A stretch of DNA of 64,000 nt, from NCBI GenBank assembly GCA_016217595.1, contig JACRHS010000008.1, positions 1 to 64,000 of the forward strand, given 5' to 3'. The position numbers and the translations under genes were made by a program. Below the pieces are notes generated by a model. The model searched no databases. It was not told where the DNA came from and saw only the letters and a list, made by a program, of their open reading frames with translations. This DNA is from Opitutia bacterium (GTDB lineage: Bacteria; Verrucomicrobiota; Verrucomicrobiia; Opitutales; Opitutaceae). Positions 25,543 through 34,418 of this stretch are shown here, piece by piece. The first letter of the stretch is position 1, and every line of letters starts with the position of its first letter.

Positions 25543-26424
25543 TTACTCGGCGAGACCGGCGGCGAGAGCGAGCGCGCACTCGGCCCGGTTCAAGATATAG
25601 AGGTGATATCCGGGCGCGCCGTGGGCCAGCAGATCGCGAATTTGGGTCAGCGCCCAATCGATGCCGACGATCTCCACGACCTCGGCGTTTTCCGCGGCGA
25701 TGTCCAGTCGGCGGGCCAGCGTGGCGGGCAGGGACGAGCCGCCTTTGAGCGAGGTGATGCGCTGCACCTGTTTCAACGAGAGCACTGGCATGATGCCCGG
25801 CACGATGGGCACGGTGATGCCCGCTGCGCGGCAGCGGTCGACGAAGCGGTAGAAAATCGCGTTGTCGAAGAAAAGCTGGGTGGTCACAAACGCGGCGCCA
25901 GCGTCGATTTTTCGTTTCAGGAAATCGAGGTCGCTCTCGAAACTGGGCGCTTCCGGGTGTTTTTCCGGATAGCCGGCCACGCCGAGGCAAAAATCGGGAT
26001 GCTGCGCTTTGAGCAAGGCGGCGAGCTCGCTGGCGTGCGCGAGACCATCCGGCGGCGGCGTGAAGGCGGTGGCACCCTTGGGCGGGTCGCCGCGCAGCGT
26101 CATGATATTGCGGAAACCGGCGGCGTGGATGCGGTCGGCGATCTCGGTGAGCTCGGCGCGCGAGTGGCCCACACAGGTGAGATGCGGCATCACGGTGAAC
26201 CCGAAGTCGTCTTTGAGCATCGCCGAGACTTGCGCGGTGCGTTCACGCGTCGTGCCGCCGGCCCCGTAGGTGACCGACACGAAATCCCAGGCGATCTTGC
26301 GCACGGCGGCGGCGGTCTGGCGCAACGCCTCCACGCCCGACGCGTCCTTCGGTGGGAAAAACTCGATGGACCGCAGCGGACGATTCAGTGCGAAAAGCTC
26401 AGAGATGGGTCGGTCGAGGTTCAT
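25543..26424 (-). CDS. metF: Methylenetetrahydrofolate reductase
   Basis: 293 aa, a single-domain bacterial MTHFR (TIM barrel, FAD). The visible blocks are SIEFFPPKDASGVEAL (N-terminal Glu/Phe core), DFVSVTYGAGGTTRERT, MPHLTCVGHSRAEL, IMTLRGDPP, FVTTQLFFDNAIFYRF, VPIVPGIMPVLS. It reduces 5,10-methylene-THF to 5-methyl-THF for methionine synthesis. The methylation load of the two C-methyltransferases makes this relevant only in a general way. It is followed upstream on the same strand, after 81 nt, by the DUF4340 gene and may be read from its own promoter. Confidence 0.95.
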   Translation of the reverse strand: MNLDRPISELFALNRPLRSIEFFPPKDASGVEALRQTAAAVRKIAWDFVSVTYGAGGTTRERTAQVSAMLKDDFGFTVMPHLTCVGHSRAELTEIADRIHAAGFRNIMTLRGDPPKGATAFTPPPDGLAHASELAALLKAQHPDFCLGVAGYPEKHPEAPSFESDLDFLKRKIDAGAAFVTTQLFFDNAIFYRFVDRCRAAGITVPIVPGIMPVLSLKQVQRITSLKGGSSLPATLARRLDIAAENAEVVEIVGIDWALTQIRDLLAHGAPGYHLYILNRAECALALAAGLAE

Positions 26425-26505
26425 TTACCCATCAACGCATACGGATTTGTTGATACGAGTAAAGCGCCATTTCGCGACCCAGCGCTTGCGTGCCTCTTGC
26501 TTCGA

Positions 26506-27711
26506 TCAGGATTTCTTCGGCTCTGCCGCTGCCGGCTTTTCTTCTTTGGGCGCGGGCGGAGCGGGGAGCGGCTCCCAGAGCTCGTTAGCTTTCTGGGGCA
26601 GTCCGGTGAAGGTGTAATCGTTGATCTGGAAGGCGCGTTTCTGCATCAGGGCGTTGATCGGCGCTTTCTCGTCAGAGCTTGCGATGACGGCGAACACCGG
26701 GCCGGCAGGAATCGTCTCGATGGCAGGTTCGATGGCCTTGGCGGGGCCGCTTGCATCATCGGGCTTCTTGTCGGCGGCAGGCTCCTCCGGCTTGGCACCG
26801 GCCTTGGCCATTTCGTCGGCTTTGGCGAGGATGGCGGCAGCGCCGCCTTTGCCGTCTTTGGCGGGCTCGGGCGTCTTGATCACTTTCTGCTCGGGCTTGC
26901 GACCGATGGCGACGGTGAGCGTTTTGCCGTCGAAGGTTTTCAACTTGAGAGTGCGCAAGTGCTGCTTGGCTTCGCCGGCCTTGGCGTCGTCGGGCGCGGT
27001 GGTGTCGGAGAAGCGGAGCGAGGTGAGCGTGCTCAGCACTGAGGTGATTTTGTCAGCCTTCAGACGCTGACCGGCCGGCGCTTTTTCGGCGACGAACGGA
27101 TCTTCTTTCTTGGCGCGCTTGGCGACGATGGCGGGTGCGTCGGCGAAACCGATTTCCACCTCGGCGATATCGTCGTTCTTCAGCGTGACCAATTGGGCAT
27201 CGGCCCAGTTGCGCGGCTCCATGTCGAGGTAGGCGTTGAGGCGGGAGAGGTAAGCCTTCTGCTGCGCGCCGAAACGTATGAGCCGCCCGCCGCCCTCGGC
27301 GCTTTTGCCGAGCGTAGCGGACCAGAGTTCCTTGTCGCTACTATCGAGCAGGGTGATCTGGGTGTCTTTGAACTCGAAGCGGGCGATGCGCTCGGGGCTG
27401 GCGGAGACGAAGCGTTCGACTTTGGCGTTCTGCAGCTCGGTGACGAACTGCGTGAGCTTGGAGAAGTCGGCCGGGAAATCGTAATAGCTGACGACCTGCC
27501 AGCCGCCGTCGGCCTGTTTGGCCAGCTGGATGGTTTTCCCCTGATCGTTCAGACGCAGCTTGGCGGTTTTTTCGAGGGCGGAGCGCTCGACGAGCGGCTG
27601 ACCCACGCGTGGGTCAGACTCGACGGGTTTGCCCGGACGGTTGGCGACGTAGGCGATCGCGGAGACGATCGCGAGGAGGGTGACGGCAAGGAGAAGATTT
27701 TTCAGTTTCAT
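26506..27711 (-). CDS. DUF4340 domain protein (GldG-associated, membrane-anchored)
   Basis: 401 aa. An N-terminal signal anchor MKLKNLLLAVTLLAIVSAIAYVA precedes a periplasmic domain of the DUF4340 type, with segments such as GGWQVVSYYDFPADFSKLTQF and VSASPERIARFEFKDTQITLLDS. The C-terminal ~100 residues are Lys/Ala/Pro-rich and probably disordered. DUF4340 proteins usually sit next to GldG-like proteins and an ABC-2 exporter, and this is the case here. It is the last gene of the operon. The molecular role is unknown. Confidence 0.85.
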   Translation of the reverse strand: MKLKNLLLAVTLLAIVSAIAYVANRPGKPVESDPRVGQPLVERSALEKTAKLRLNDQGKTIQLAKQADGGWQVVSYYDFPADFSKLTQFVTELQNAKVERFVSASPERIARFEFKDTQITLLDSSDKELWSATLGKSAEGGGRLIRFGAQQKAYLSRLNAYLDMEPRNWADAQLVTLKNDDIAEVEIGFADAPAIVAKRAKKEDPFVAEKAPAGQRLKADKITSVLSTLTSLRFSDTTAPDDAKAGEAKQHLRTLKLKTFDGKTLTVAIGRKPEQKVIKTPEPAKDGKGGAAAILAKADEMAKAGAKPEEPAADKKPDDASGPAKAIEPAIETIPAGPVFAVIASSDEKAPINALMQKRAFQINDYTFTGLPQKANELWEPLPAPPAPKEEKPAAAEPKKS

Positions 27712-27751
27712 CGCTGAGAGGATCTGGGCTGAAAAGGGTGAACGTGCGGGT

Positions 27752-29644
27752 TTACTTCCGGCGCCGGCGATAGAACCACACGCCGAAGACGCCGACGCAG
27801 ACGGGCATCAACAGGAGGTTGGTCACTAGCAGAATGTTTTCCAGGCGGTCGATGTCCTCGCGCAGGGCGCGGCGGACTTCGCGACGCTCGCGGCGCATGC
27901 CGGCTTCCTGTTTCTGGAATTCCTCGATGGTTTTTTGGACCTCGGGGGAGGCGACCAGACTCTTGGTTTCGCCCTTCTTGCCCTGGAGATCGTTGAGTTT
28001 GCGCTGCACTTCGCCGAGGCGGGCTTCGAGCGCGGTGAGCTGGGCCTGATATTTCTTCTGGGCCTCGGCTTCCATCGCGCGGACGACCTTGAACGGCCGC
28101 AGCGAACTGCTCTTGCCGCGCACGGACACGAGATCCTGCGAACCGCCGAGGTATTCGAGCGAATTGGCGGCGAGGAAAATATTGTCGTTGATGGGCTCAG
28201 CGGCCTGCACACCGAGGAAGTTCATCCGGCGCACGCTGAAATCGTCGAGCAGCCAGTCGGTGTCGGCGATGACGATGAGCGTGGAGTTGGCCTTGGACTC
28301 TTTCAGCGCAGGAGCCGCCAGCGCAGCCGGGGCGGGAGCGGGCTTGGCGCCATCCTTCTTGTCGCCTTCGGCGGGCTTTTCATCTTTGGGCGCGCCCTCG
28401 GGGAAGGCCGACTTGAACTTGCCAGTGACCACCGCGGCCAGCGCTTTCTTGCCGGACGGGGTGATCTGGCGGGCGATGTCATCGGGCTGCGCGAACTGCA
28501 GCATCATGGCCTGCACGTCGCCGGCTTGGTCAGACGTTTGGATGAGCGGAGTGAAGGTCAGATCGCTGCCGGCCTTGGGCGCGAGGTAGCCGGACTCGAC
28601 CAGCATCAGCATCTTCAGCTGTGCGGTCGGGAGGGCCTTGTTGTTCAAGTCCTCGCGGTCGAGGCTGAGCCACACGGGATAGTTGGCGAAAGTGCCTTGA
28701 CCGGTCTGCACCTTGGTGGCGTTGGGGACGTCGCCGACGATGGCGGTGGGATTGTAGGTGATGCCGTAGGCGCCGAGGAGCGTCGGCAGATCGCTCGAAA
28801 CGTTGGGCTGCGGTCCGCCGAACATCGCTTGCTGGCCGCCCTGGCGCTTGAAGTATTGCGAGGACGGATCGACGGCGAGGAAGACCGGCTTGCCGCTGAG
28901 CAGGAACTGGTCGATGGCGAATTGCAGTTTCGGCGAGAGATTCTGCGGGTGAATGACGGCGAGCGCCTCCAGATTGGCGGGCAATTCCGTGGCCGTGGCC
29001 TCGACGGTGATGACCTCGAAGGTCTTTTCCCATTCGCTCAGGACGAACTGGTTTTGCGGCATGCGTCCGCTGCGCATGGCGGCGTAGTCGGGTTGGGCGC
29101 GCAGCGGCAGGCTGGAGATGAGCCCGAGCTTCTTCTTGTCGATCTGCTGCACGCTATAGACGAGCTGCGAGATATCGTACTCGAGGAACGATTCCCGCTG
29201 GGGATTGAAGGCGGCGATGCTTTTCTGCTGGTCGGCCTGGAGGGCGACGAGGCCGAAGTAGATCTGCTCGCCGGTGGGCAACATCTGCGGCTGCACGCCG
29301 GAGGCGGACGCGCGCTCTTCCTCGGGGGTGTCGGGCTGCGGATTGATGACGTTGAGGGTGAGCTTGCCCTTGGAGACGCGAACGTACTGGCGCAGCATTT
29401 CCTGCACGCGGGCGCCGTAGTTCTTGTAGGAGATGGGCACGCCCTTCGCGTTTTTCGAGAAGTAGAAGTTGAGCGTGACGGGCTCCTCGATCTTGCCGAG
29501 GAGGGTCTTCGTGCCGGGCGAGAGCGTGTAGATCTGCTCGGCCGTGGCGTCGTAGCGCAAAGGCAGCGTCGCGGCGAGATAGTTGATCAGCACGAGGCCG
29601 ACGAAAAGGAGGACGATGGCGATGGTTTTGCTTCCGAGTTTCAT
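27752..29644 (-). CDS. GldG-family protein of an ABC transport system
   Basis: 630 aa. An N-terminal membrane helix (TIAIVLLFVGLVLINYLAA) is followed by a large extracytoplasmic ABC_transp_aux (GldG/IflA-like) domain with RYDATAEQIYTLSPGTKTLL and VTLNFYFSKNA. An Ala/Pro/Lys linker lies around residues 425-450. Next come a predicted coiled coil (AMEAEAQKKYQAQLTALEARLGEVQRKL, split here for length) and a C-terminal helix (LLVTNLLLMPVCVGVFGVWF). In Bacteroidetes, GldA/F/G are needed for gliding. Elsewhere the function is undefined. It is third in ATPase-permease-GldG-DUF4340. Confidence 0.87.
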   Translation of the reverse strand: MKLGSKTIAIVLLFVGLVLINYLAATLPLRYDATAEQIYTLSPGTKTLLGKIEEPVTLNFYFSKNAKGVPISYKNYGARVQEMLRQYVRVSKGKLTLNVINPQPDTPEEERASASGVQPQMLPTGEQIYFGLVALQADQQKSIAAFNPQRESFLEYDISQLVYSVQQIDKKKLGLISSLPLRAQPDYAAMRSGRMPQNQFVLSEWEKTFEVITVEATATELPANLEALAVIHPQNLSPKLQFAIDQFLLSGKPVFLAVDPSSQYFKRQGGQQAMFGGPQPNVSSDLPTLLGAYGITYNPTAIVGDVPNATKVQTGQGTFANYPVWLSLDREDLNNKALPTAQLKMLMLVESGYLAPKAGSDLTFTPLIQTSDQAGDVQAMMLQFAQPDDIARQITPSGKKALAAVVTGKFKSAFPEGAPKDEKPAEGDKKDGAKPAPAPAALAAPALKESKANSTLIVIADTDWLLDDFSVRRMNFLGVQAAEPINDNIFLAANSLEYLGGSQDLVSVRGKSSSLRPFKVVRAMEAEAQKKYQAQLTALEARLGEVQRKLNDLQGKKGETKSLVASPEVQKTIEEFQKQEAGMRRERREVRRALREDIDRLENILLVTNLLLMPVCVGVFGVWFYRRRRK

Positions 29645-29680
29645 GGCTGGAGGCGAAAGAGTGGTGACGCGGGGTGGAGC

Positions 29681-30403
29681 TTAGCGTTCGAGCACGACGA
29701 CGTTGAGGAAAAGCGAGAACGCGGCGAGCGACACGAAGAAGATGACATCCTTCGGATCGATGATGCCCTTGGTGAAAGAGTCGAAGTGGGTCGTGAAACT
29801 GAAGTTGGCGAGGATATCGACCAACGTTTGCGGGAGCACGGCGCTGAGGGCGTTGTTGAAGACGCTCCAACCGAGGAACACGAGGATCAGGCAGGTGAAC
29901 ACACTAAGCACAAAACTGATCACCTGATTTTTGGTGAGCGCCGAGGTGAGCGAGCAGACGCCGAGATAGGCGCCGGCCATCAGCACACTGCCGCAGTAGC
30001 TTGTCAGGATCACGCCCCAGTCCGGGTCGCCGAGAAAACCGACGGTGACCGCCATCGGAAAGCTCAGCAGGACGGCGAGCGCGAGAAACGCCCAGGCGGC
30101 GAGAAACTTGCCCAGCACGGCTTCCAGCGTGGTGACCGGCAGGGTGAAGAGCAGCTCGACGGTGCCGGAGCGTTTTTCCTCGGCCCAGAGCCGCATGCCG
30201 GCGGCGGGGGCGAAGAATACGAACAGCCACGTGTGAAAGATGAAATAGCTTTCGAGGCTGGCGAGGTTGGCCTTGAAGAAATTGCCAACGAAGAAGGCGA
30301 GCCCGACGCTGGCCATCAGAAAGACTACGAGAAAAACGAAGGCCACCGGCGAGCGGAAGTAGCCGAAGAATTCGCGTTTAAAGACAGGGCAGACTTGGGT
30401 CAT
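29681..30403 (-). CDS. ABC-2 type permease (GldF-like)
   Basis: 240 aa with about six hydrophobic segments. It starts MTQVCPVFKREFFGYFRSPVAF followed by a long apolar stretch (VFLVVFLMASVGLAFFVG), which is the ABC2_membrane_3/GldF N-terminal pattern. GTVELLFTLPVTTLEAVLGKF is the conserved cytoplasmic loop of ABC-2 permeases. It pairs with the ATPase encoded 57 nt upstream and the GldG protein 36 nt downstream. The transported substrate is unknown. Confidence 0.87.
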   Translation of the reverse strand: MTQVCPVFKREFFGYFRSPVAFVFLVVFLMASVGLAFFVGNFFKANLASLESYFIFHTWLFVFFAPAAGMRLWAEEKRSGTVELLFTLPVTTLEAVLGKFLAAWAFLALAVLLSFPMAVTVGFLGDPDWGVILTSYCGSVLMAGAYLGVCSLTSALTKNQVISFVLSVFTCLILVFLGWSVFNNALSAVLPQTLVDILANFSFTTHFDSFTKGIIDPKDVIFFVSLAAFSLFLNVVVLER

Positions 30404-30460
30404 GGAAATGCGGATTGCAGTTAGCGGTAGGGGAGGGCGGACGCGGGGAGCGCAGGGCGC

Positions 30461-31183
30461 TTACACGTCGCTACGGGTGAGGCTGCGGAAAATTTCGTCG
30501 AGGCGCGCGCCGGGTTGGCGGGCCTTGAACTGCGCGGGTGTTTCGTCGGCCACGATTTTTCCGGCGGAGATGAGGATGATCCGGGTGCAGATCGCTTCGA
30601 CCTCTTCAAGAATGTGGGTCGAGAGGATGACGGCTTTTTCCGTCGCGAGATTTTTGATGAGGGTCCGGACCTCGTTCTTCTGGTTGGGATCGAGGCCGTC
30701 GGTCGGCTCGTCGAGGATCAAGACCGGGGGATCATGAAGCAGCGCCTGCGCCAGGCCGACGCGTTGCTTGTAACCCTTGGAAAGCGTTTCGATGGTCTGC
30801 CGGCGCACCGGATCGAGGTGGGTCAGCGCGATGGCGCGACCGACGGCGCCGGCGCGGGCGTCGGCTTTGCGGAAGCCGCGGGTCTCAGCGATGAAGCCGA
30901 GAAATTCCTCGACGGTCATTTCCGGATAAGCCGGGGCGTTTTCGGGGAGGTAGCCGATTTTCCGTTTCACGGCCACCGGATCGATGCTCACGTCATGGCC
31001 GTCGACGACGGCGGTGCCGGCGTTGGGCCGCAGAAAGCCCGTGATCATCTTCATCGTGGTGGACTTGCCGGCGCCATTGGGCCCGAGGAACCCGAGAATG
31101 TCGCCGCGTTGGACGGAGAAGCTGACTCCGTTGACGGCGCGCTTGGCACCGTAGTCTTTAACCAAACCTTTGACTTCGATCAT
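30461..31183 (-). CDS. ABC transporter ATP-binding protein (GldA-like)
   Basis: 240 aa. Walker A GPNGAGKST is at residues 34-42, the Q-loop region is GYLPENAPAYPEMTVEEFL, the signature is LSKGYKQRVGLAQAL, and Walker B is PVLILDEPTDGLDPNQ. STHILEEVEAICTR carries the switch His. The LPENAPAYPEMTVEEFL stretch is typical of the GldA/ABC-2 exporter class. It is the first gene of the four-gene operon, and its promoter and leader lie in the hairpin-rich 233-nt gap before cheW. Confidence 0.92.
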   Translation of the reverse strand: MIEVKGLVKDYGAKRAVNGVSFSVQRGDILGFLGPNGAGKSTTMKMITGFLRPNAGTAVVDGHDVSIDPVAVKRKIGYLPENAPAYPEMTVEEFLGFIAETRGFRKADARAGAVGRAIALTHLDPVRRQTIETLSKGYKQRVGLAQALLHDPPVLILDEPTDGLDPNQKNEVRTLIKNLATEKAVILSTHILEEVEAICTRIILISAGKIVADETPAQFKARQPGARLDEIFRSLTRSDV

Positions 31184-31215
31184 GGAGGGTTACGATTGGA
31201 GGAAAGAAAGAAGGG

Positions 31216-31311
31216 GGACGCGCGTCCGTGAGATGACAAGGACGGAAAAAAGTTCCGTTCCTGCCGCTCGCGAATGCGAGCCGCCCTAAGAAATTGGCGC
31301 GGGCGGTTTTT
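31216..31311 (+). other. Cluster of hairpins ending in a T-tract
   Basis: Four inverted repeats follow one another: the perfect palindrome GGACGCGCGTCC (31216-31227), ACGGAA/TTCCGT (31242-31258), CTCGC/GCGAG (31267-31280), and CCGCCC/GGGCGG (31281-31306) followed by TTTTT. On the plus strand the last one looks like a rho-independent terminator, but no plus-strand gene precedes it. On the minus strand the same sequence would be the 5' leader of the ABC operon mRNA. Confidence 0.4.
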
Positions 31312-31361
31312 CAAGACAAAAAACAGCGCGTCTGCACGGTGTTCCCTCCGACAGGGGAAAT

Positions 31362-31390
31362 AAAAAAGCGCCCGCGTGCGGCGGGCGCTC
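31362..31390 (-). terminator. Rho-independent terminator of cheW
   Basis: Read on the minus strand, AGCGCCCGC pairs perfectly with GCGGGCGCT (9 bp, 5-nt loop). The stem is followed by a run of T residues (complement of 31362-31367). It lies 26 nt past the cheW stop. Confidence 0.9.
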
Positions 31391-31415
31391 AAAGTAAGCG
31401 GACGTGATCGAAAAC

Positions 31416-31913
31416 TCAGGTCGCCTTGGCCAGACGTTCCACGGTTTCCGGGGCGATGACGCGGTCGATGTCGAGCAACGTTTTCACCATGCCCTTTACC
31501 TTGGCCATGCCGAGCAAGTAGGTGGTGTCGATCTTGGTGCCAAACTCGGGTGTCGGCTCAATCTCATCCTCGGCGAGCGTCACGACCTCTTCGACGCTGT
31601 CGACCACGAGGCCCATCTGCACATTCAAGCCGGTGTTGAGATTCACTTGGACGACGACGATGCAGGTGCGCTCGGCGATCTCAGCCTTGAGGCCGAACTT
31701 GAGGCGCAGGTCGACAATCGGAATCACACGGCCGCGAAGGTTGATGACGCCCTTCACATAGGAGGGCATTTGGGGCACCGGGGTGATCTTCTGGAGGCGA
31801 ATGATTTCGCGGACCTTAAGCACGGCAATCCCGTAGCTCTCGTTCTCGAGGGAGACGGTGAGGTACTTGCTTGCAGCTTTGGCGGTGGTGGCAGTGGCGG
31901 TGGATGTGCTCAT
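31416..31913 (-). CDS. cheW: Chemotaxis coupling protein CheW
   Basis: 165 aa with one CheW domain. The blocks are KYLTVSLENESYGIAVLKVREIIRL, PVPQMPSYVKGVINLRGRVIPIVDLRLKFGL and VDSVEEVVTLAEDEIEPTP, which are the conserved core linking receptors to CheA. About 20 Ala/Thr residues precede it. It is a cytoplasmic adaptor. It is transcribed away from cheA across a 146-nt gap. No receptor (MCP), cheR, cheB or cheY is adjacent. The C-terminus VIAPETVERLAK is unremarkable. Confidence 0.93.
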   Translation of the reverse strand: MSTSTATATTAKAASKYLTVSLENESYGIAVLKVREIIRLQKITPVPQMPSYVKGVINLRGRVIPIVDLRLKFGLKAEIAERTCIVVVQVNLNTGLNVQMGLVVDSVEEVVTLAEDEIEPTPEFGTKIDTTYLLGMAKVKGMVKTLLDIDRVIAPETVERLAKAT

Positions 31914-32029
31914 GAGCGGAGGAATGACCTGCCGGGGCGTTAAATCACCCGGAGGACATTTAGCATCATCGGTTCGTTTGCGGCGCGCTTTAGCCGAATT
32001 GCGATAAAGTATTCGCAGAAAGGGCCGAA

Positions 32030-32049
32030 ATAGAGGGTAGACCCTCTAT
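32030..32049. promoter_or_regulatory. 20-bp perfect palindrome just upstream of cheA
   Basis: ATAGAGGGT-ag-ACCCTCTAT is a perfect 9-bp inverted repeat with a 2-nt centre, ending 10 nt before the cheA ATG. Its size and symmetry suit a dimeric repressor operator. In the mRNA it would instead be a stable hairpin covering the ribosome-binding region. Confidence 0.55.
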
Positions 32050-32059
32050 ATCCACGGAC

Positions 32060-34318
32060 ATGCCTATATCATCCGAAACGTTTCCCCAATTCGAGGACAC
32101 GATCAACCGTCTTGCGGCTGAGTCCGTGCTCGCGCAAATCGGGCGCGACGACGGCCTGATCCCGGCGTACAGCCTGCTCAGCGAGCTCATGGAACTCTCC
32201 GCCCCGGAGCCGCTATTGCACGAACCCCTGAAGGCGATGCGAGTGCAATTAGAAAGCCGGCTCGACCATGCCTTGCCCTTTGACGGCCCCACGCTGAATC
32301 AATTGCGGGCGACCATCGACTGGCTGCCGGGGGCGTTGGCTGCGGCCAAGAATCAGCAATCGATTCCGGTCTTGCGCGCCAAGGGTGCGCCCGCGCTGGC
32401 TCCTGCGAGTAAAAGCGCGGCGGCGAGCATCGCGGTCGATACCTCGGTCGATACGCTGCTGGATCTCCATCTCGAAGAGAATCGCGAGCTGTTGGGCGAA
32501 TTTCGTGCTGAGGCGGTCGATCATCTTTCGCAGATCGAAGCCGCATTGTTGGTTCTCGACGGTCAGCCCGACGACAAAGACGCACTCGCGTCGATTTTCC
32601 GTTCGTTCCACACGATCAAGGGCGTCTCGGGCTTCCTGCAGTTGAAACCCATGCACGTGCTGACGCACGAGGTGGAATCGCTGTTGGACATGGCCCGCCA
32701 CGATGAGCTGCGCCTGAATCCGACCATTATTACCGCCATCCTCGAAAGTCGCGATGCGGTGCAATCGATGGTGCAGCAGATCACCGTCGCATTGGAGATG
32801 GGGCAATTGCCGAGCGAAGTGATTCCGGTCAGCCACCTAATCGCGCAAGTGAAGACTTTGATGGTGGCTCCGAATGGTGGAGAGCCGGTCCAGACGGCCG
32901 TCGCTGTCGCTCCGGAAGCACCGGCTCCCGAGACGAAGACAGAGGCTCCGGCTGAAACTGCGCATGTAGAACCGAAACCTGCCGAGCCTGCACCCGAGGT
33001 GTCCGCTCCGGTGGTTCCATTCGAACCGGCGAAGAATGCCGCGAGTCCCATTGAAGAAGCCAAGGCCGCTGTGGCCGCGGTAGCCGCGACCATTGGACAA
33101 CCCAAGGCGGCTGCTGCCCCGGCTCCCGGTGCTGTGGCCAAAGGAGGCACCGGCTCCGGCAGTGCGAGTACGGTGCGCGTCAATACCGAGAAGCTCGACA
33201 CGCTCATGGATGTGGTCGGCGAACTGGTGATCGTGCAGAGCCAGTTGGTCGAGTCCGCCCGGCCGGTGGCCGAGGATGGCTCGCCGCTGCACCGGAATGT
33301 TGCGCAGCTCGGACGCATCACGAAAGAATTGCAGCATAATGCGATGTCGTTGCGCATGGTGCCTGTTAAACCGACGTTCCAGAAAATGGAGCGCCTGGCC
33401 CGCGATCTGGCGCGCGATTTCAGCAAGAAGGTCACGTTTGTGACAGCGGGCGACGATACTGAAGTCGACCGCACGGTCGTCGAAGAAATCGCCGATCCGT
33501 TGATTCACATGGTGCGCAATTCCCTCGATCACGGGCTGGAACAGCCCGCCGAGCGGCTGGCCAACGGCAAATCGGAAAACGGCACCATCGAGCTCAAAGC
33601 CTACCACCAAGGGAGCAACATCATCATCGAGCTGCGCGACGATGGTCGTGGCATTGACCCGCAAAAAATCCTCGCGAAGGCCCAGCAAAAAAATCTCGTG
33701 GCCGAGGGTGCGCAATACACCAAGGAGGAAATCTACGATCTGATTTTCCTGCCCGGTTTTTCCACCGCAGAAAAGATTACAGCGGTTTCCGGTCGCGGCG
33801 TGGGCATGGATGTTGTGAAACGCAACATCGAGAAGCTCCGCGGCAAGGTTGAGGTCGACAGTGAAGTCGGCCGTGGCTCCACCTTCCGCATCAAACTGCC
33901 GCTCACGATGGCAATCATCGACGGGTTGGTGGTGCGCGTTGGCGCCGACCGTTTCATTCTACCGAGCACGTCCGTCCAGATGGCGTTGCGGCCCACGAAG
34001 GAGTCGCTGACAACGGTGCATGGTACCGGCGAAGTGCTCGATCATCGCGGTCGAATGCTGCCGTTGTATCGCCTCCATCGACGGTTCCAAATTCCCGGGG
34101 CGGTCGAAACGCCGTGGGAGGGCATTGTGGTCATCATGGAGTCCAATGGCCGGGTTTCGGCTTTGTTGGTCGATGAGATGGTCAGCAAGCAGGAGGTCGT
34201 GATCAAAAATCTCGGTGCATTCCTGCATGGCCTCGCAGGTGTCGCGGGTGGCGCCATCTTGGGCGATGGCAACATTGCGTTGATTCTCGATCCGGCTTCG
34301 CTCTGCTCTGCGGCCTGA
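32060..34318 (+). CDS. cheA: Chemotaxis histidine kinase CheA with N-terminal extension
   Basis: 752 aa. The order is as follows. Residues ~1-115 are an unassigned helical region. The HPt (P1) domain is at ~130-235 with phospho-acceptor H184 in SFHTIKGVSGF. A long Ala/Pro/Glu linker (~245-370) replaces a clear CheY-binding P2 domain. The dimerisation domain follows (RVNTEKLDTLMDVVGELVIVQSQL). The HATPase_c domain has N box IHMVRNSLDHGLE, G1 DDGRGID and G2 GRGVGMDVV. The C-terminal CheW-like domain follows. It autophosphorylates and would pass phosphate to CheY-type regulators. The N-terminal block before P1 is unusual. Confidence 0.92.
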   Translation: MPISSETFPQFEDTINRLAAESVLAQIGRDDGLIPAYSLLSELMELSAPEPLLHEPLKAMRVQLESRLDHALPFDGPTLNQLRATIDWLPGALAAAKNQQSIPVLRAKGAPALAPASKSAAASIAVDTSVDTLLDLHLEENRELLGEFRAEAVDHLSQIEAALLVLDGQPDDKDALASIFRSFHTIKGVSGFLQLKPMHVLTHEVESLLDMARHDELRLNPTIITAILESRDAVQSMVQQITVALEMGQLPSEVIPVSHLIAQVKTLMVAPNGGEPVQTAVAVAPEAPAPETKTEAPAETAHVEPKPAEPAPEVSAPVVPFEPAKNAASPIEEAKAAVAAVAATIGQPKAAAAPAPGAVAKGGTGSGSASTVRVNTEKLDTLMDVVGELVIVQSQLVESARPVAEDGSPLHRNVAQLGRITKELQHNAMSLRMVPVKPTFQKMERLARDLARDFSKKVTFVTAGDDTEVDRTVVEEIADPLIHMVRNSLDHGLEQPAERLANGKSENGTIELKAYHQGSNIIIELRDDGRGIDPQKILAKAQQKNLVAEGAQYTKEEIYDLIFLPGFSTAEKITAVSGRGVGMDVVKRNIEKLRGKVEVDSEVGRGSTFRIKLPLTMAIIDGLVVRVGADRFILPSTSVQMALRPTKESLTTVHGTGEVLDHRGRMLPLYRLHRRFQIPGAVETPWEGIVVIMESNGRVSALLVDEMVSKQEVVIKNLGAFLHGLAGVAGGAILGDGNIALILDPASLCSAA

Positions 34319-34418
34319 CCTTCATGACAGTTGCCAGCACGCCAATCCTCGTTAAAGTCCCTCGTCATCACCATCGCCTCCGTCCTCGCACCAGCTGATC
34401 GCCCAATCCCCGGCACCC

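Noticed and set aside
27935-30424. 829-codon plus-strand frame opposite the GldG and permease genes
   Set aside because: Shadow frame. The opposite strand encodes membrane and coiled-coil segments with clear homology.
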